From Bdellovibrionales bacterium (GTDB lineage Bacteria; Bdellovibrionota; Bdellovibrionia; Bdellovibrionales; UBA1609): 8,418 nt of DNA. The position numbers and the translations under genes are program-made. The notes beneath the pieces are model-generated. The model saw nothing but the letters and a program-made list of their open reading frames with translations, was not told the origin of the DNA and made no database searches. Location: the NCBI GenBank assembly GCA_026713205.1, contig JAPOOY010000149.1, positions 1 to 8,418 of the forward strand, given 5' to 3'. Of the stretch, positions 6,812 to 8,418 are shown piece after piece (position 1 is the first letter of the stretch; every line of letters starts with the position of its first letter).

Positions 6812-7849
6812 ATGAAGTATGTATTATTGATATTTTTCTTTCTGTGCTTTTTAGCGGGACCGCTTTTTGCAGAGACTGAAAGCGTTTCAGATACCGTGGA
6901 TGCTCTAAAGGCTGAGGATACATCAGACATTGAAGAAACTTCAGACTCTGAGGAGACTTCAGAATCTAAGAACGATCTTTACGAATTACCTCTGGATACT
7001 CCAACAGAAACGACGACAACAACAACTTCATCCTCTTTTTCAGCTTCCCGATCTGTTTCTCCCTCTCGTCCTGACAGTCACGCGCCTATAGGAGTAATGG
7101 GAGAACATGGGCATATAGAAGGGGAATGGATGGTGTCTTCCCGTTTGAAGTTCAGCTTCAACTATATGGGGATGTTCATGCCTGGAATTATGTATGGTGT
7201 GACGGATCGTTTCACTGTGATGGCAATGGTCCCCTATATGTGGAGGTTTAGTCTTGGTTCACAACGATATACGGCCCCCCAGGGACAGAGAGATAGATGG
7301 TCTAAGATCAGAAAGGATCACAGGGATTTTGATGATGAGAGAGGTGATGGTAAAAGAGGCAAACCTAGTTTGGGTGATATTTCCCTAACAGGTCTTTTCT
7401 CTCTTTCCGAGAAGAAATCTTATAACACCTTGTTAACCTTCGGATTGCTGGCTTCACCGGAAGAGTTAAGAGGACGGGATGCTTATGGAGTTCAGGGGAC
7501 CTTTGTTTTTGTCAATTACTGGTCCCGCTCTTCTGTAGGCGCTCAGTTTGGTTTGAAAGGATTTACCACAAGCCGGTTAGAGGCAGAGGATATGACGGGT
7601 GAAGGTTTTGTGAATTTATGGGGGGCATGTAAGATCAATAGTAATATCAGTGCATCCGCTCGTGTGAAGTATGCGTATCATCATAATTATGAAAATAGAG
7701 GCTTTCCTCATAGGGCTTCCGCTTATCTTGGTGGAAATTTTATCGGAACGGATTTTGCGAAAGATCACCGTGTGGCTTTGGAAGTAGGCTCTCCAATAAA
7801 ACGACGACTTTCCCCATCGGTTATTCTAGGCTGGCAAAAAGCTTTTTAA
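6812..7849 (+). CDS. Outer-membrane beta-barrel, MetA/'transporter'-like family
   Basis: 345 residues from ATG 6812, chosen because MKYVLLIFFFLCFLAGPLFA is a clean signal peptide with cleavage after residue 20. An in-frame TTG at 6776 would only add 12 residues before it. An acidic Ser/Thr linker (21-85) follows, with three 6-residue repeats (35-52) and six consecutive Thr (67-72). From residue 90 the text HAPIGVMGEHGHIEGEWM, then MYGVTDRFTVMAMVPYMW (127-144), is characteristic of outer-membrane proteins usually annotated 'transporter' and related to the MetA phenol-pathway barrel group. Alternating strand patterns continue to the end, and the final residue is Phe, as expected for BAM-inserted barrels. 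The His/Met-rich start of the domain could bind a metal, which is inference only. A 9-nt gap separates it from a convergent gene. The class is fairly sure; the substrate is unknown. Confidence 0.75.
   Translation: MKYVLLIFFFLCFLAGPLFAETESVSDTVDALKAEDTSDIEETSDSEETSESKNDLYELPLDTPTETTTTTTSSSFSASRSVSPSRPDSHAPIGVMGEHGHIEGEWMVSSRLKFSFNYMGMFMPGIMYGVTDRFTVMAMVPYMWRFSLGSQRYTAPQGQRDRWSKIRKDHRDFDDERGDGKRGKPSLGDISLTGLFSLSEKKSYNTLLTFGLLASPEELRGRDAYGVQGTFVFVNYWSRSSVGAQFGLKGFTTSRLEAEDMTGEGFVNLWGACKINSNISASARVKYAYHHNYENRGFPHRASAYLGGNFIGTDFAKDHRVALEVGSPIKRRLSPSVILGWQKAF
6914..6967 (+). repeat. Three tandem 18-bp repeats encoding (E)(D/E)TS(D/E)x
   Basis: Three consecutive 18-bp units encode EDTSDI, EETSDS and EETSES in the linker after the signal peptide of the barrel protein. 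The units differ at a few bases, so they are older than a fresh slippage event. The unit length is a multiple of three, so copy changes would keep the frame and only alter linker length and charge. Confidence 0.7.
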
Positions 7850-7858
7850 TTTAAGTAT

Positions 7859-8418
7859 TTAATAAACGCTGGTAATGGATATTTCCAGTTCTTTTGCGAT
7901 TGTTTCCTTGAGTTGATAGGAGTGGATGGGATCGTGTCCTGATCCAAAGTAAGCGGTTTTAAAGTTGAATGTTTTCTTTAAAGTATCCAAACCTTCCATA
8001 AGTTTCCCCGGAAGAATTTTGACGGTCAGAATGACATTCCCTTGAATCAGAGGCGCGATTTGTTGAGAAACAACTCTTTGTAAAAGCTCATAAAAAATCT
8101 CTCCATCATCCACATCCTCTCCTTCCGCGTAAAAGAGAATGAGTTCAAAGGGTGTATCCTGTTCTGTGCGGGCAATATGTTGAAGGGTGGATAGGATGAG
8201 GTGTCGTGTCTGGCTTTTGCCGGTGCACAGTACATATTTGGGCAGATCTTGAGGCAGATCGGAAAAAACCCTATTGGCAAATTGACCAAAACCTAATCTG
8301 AGATCGGAATGTGTGACCAGGCGATTTTCCAGCATTCCCCATCGGTAATAAGCCATAAGAAGGGAGGTGATAGCTAAGAGAAATGTGAGCATAAGAAGGG
8401 ATTGGGAATTGGATGTGA
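7859..8418 (-). CDS. Membrane-anchored protein with a C-terminal soluble domain, 5' end probably outside the window
   Basis: The frame stops at 7859-7861 (TAA on the minus strand) and stays open to the right edge, giving at least 185 residues. ATG 8390-8392 would give 177 residues, but no SD precedes it, so the gene probably starts beyond the window. A hydrophobic helix (around SLLMLTFLLAITSLLMAYY) is followed by a basic turn and then about 150 soluble residues of alternating strands and helices (YVLCTG, FELILFY, VILTVKILPG, KTAYFGSG). One membrane helix followed by such a domain could be the C-terminus of a multi-helix transporter, for example an amino-acid permease with a UspA-like tail, but I cannot confirm that. 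It converges on the barrel gene with a 9-nt gap and no visible terminator between them. Confidence 0.6.
   Translation of the reverse strand, partial: TSNSQSLLMLTFLLAITSLLMAYYRWGMLENRLVTHSDLRLGFGQFANRVFSDLPQDLPKYVLCTGKSQTRHLILSTLQHIARTEQDTPFELILFYAEGEDVDDGEIFYELLQRVVSQQIAPLIQGNVILTVKILPGKLMEGLDTLKKTFNFKTAYFGSGHDPIHSYQLKETIAKELEISITSVY

Noticed and set aside
7836..7847. AAAAAGCTTTTT palindrome at the end of the barrel gene as a bidirectional terminator
   Set aside because: It has no loop and sits in the last codons before the stop. A stem of this composition would not be stable enough.
1..8418. CRISPR array, insertion sequence, tRNA or phage module
   Set aside because: No regularly spaced repeats, transposase or integrase motifs, terminal repeats or tRNA-like cloverleaf were seen on reading both strands.

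Overview
The window looks like the chromosome of a Gram-negative bacterium with moderately low GC. An excinuclease gene is followed by a same-strand run of genes for exported proteins: three with signal peptides, one with a poorly resolved N-terminus. One of them is a typical outer-membrane beta-barrel ending in Phe. Start codons include TTG, and Shine-Dalgarno (SD) sequences of the AAGGAG type are present. The exported cysteine-rich protein carries a HExxHxxGLxDEY motif. Its style, and that of the other exported unknowns, reminds me of Bdellovibrionota (predatory or deltaproteobacterial relatives). That placement is an impression and was not searched.

Layout. 1-102 is the 3' end of an unidentified gene. 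Its TGA abuts the TTG start of a uvrA gene (103-2682) in the same frame. This UvrA keeps both ATPase halves, the UvrB-binding region and the zinc-ligand cysteines, but lacks the roughly 90-residue insertion domain between its second and third Cys pairs. An SD overlapping the uvrA stop starts a Sel1-repeat exported protein (2692-3933). Next comes a 217-nt gap holding a perfect 13-bp inverted repeat, a set of three TTCTGTAT units able to form alternative hairpins, and candidate promoters.

The gap is followed by an unrecognised exported protein (4151-4819), a candidate exported zinc metallopeptidase (4913-6619), and an outer-membrane beta-barrel of the MetA/'transporter'-like class (6812-7849). 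The barrel gene has a tandemly repeated acidic Ser/Thr linker. A convergent gene (7859 to the right edge, minus strand) enters from the right and is probably cut at its 5' end. Its product has one membrane helix followed by a soluble alpha/beta domain.

How the genes may work together: uvrA and its upstream partner look translationally coupled and are probably one transcript with the Sel1 gene. The 3934-4150 region is a likely transcription boundary. The next three genes encode envelope or secreted products and are separated by 93- and 192-nt gaps, so they need not be one operon. I see no mobile element, CRISPR array, tRNA or rRNA. The most unusual items are the UvrA architecture, the metallopeptidase candidate, and the hairpin-rich intergenic region.
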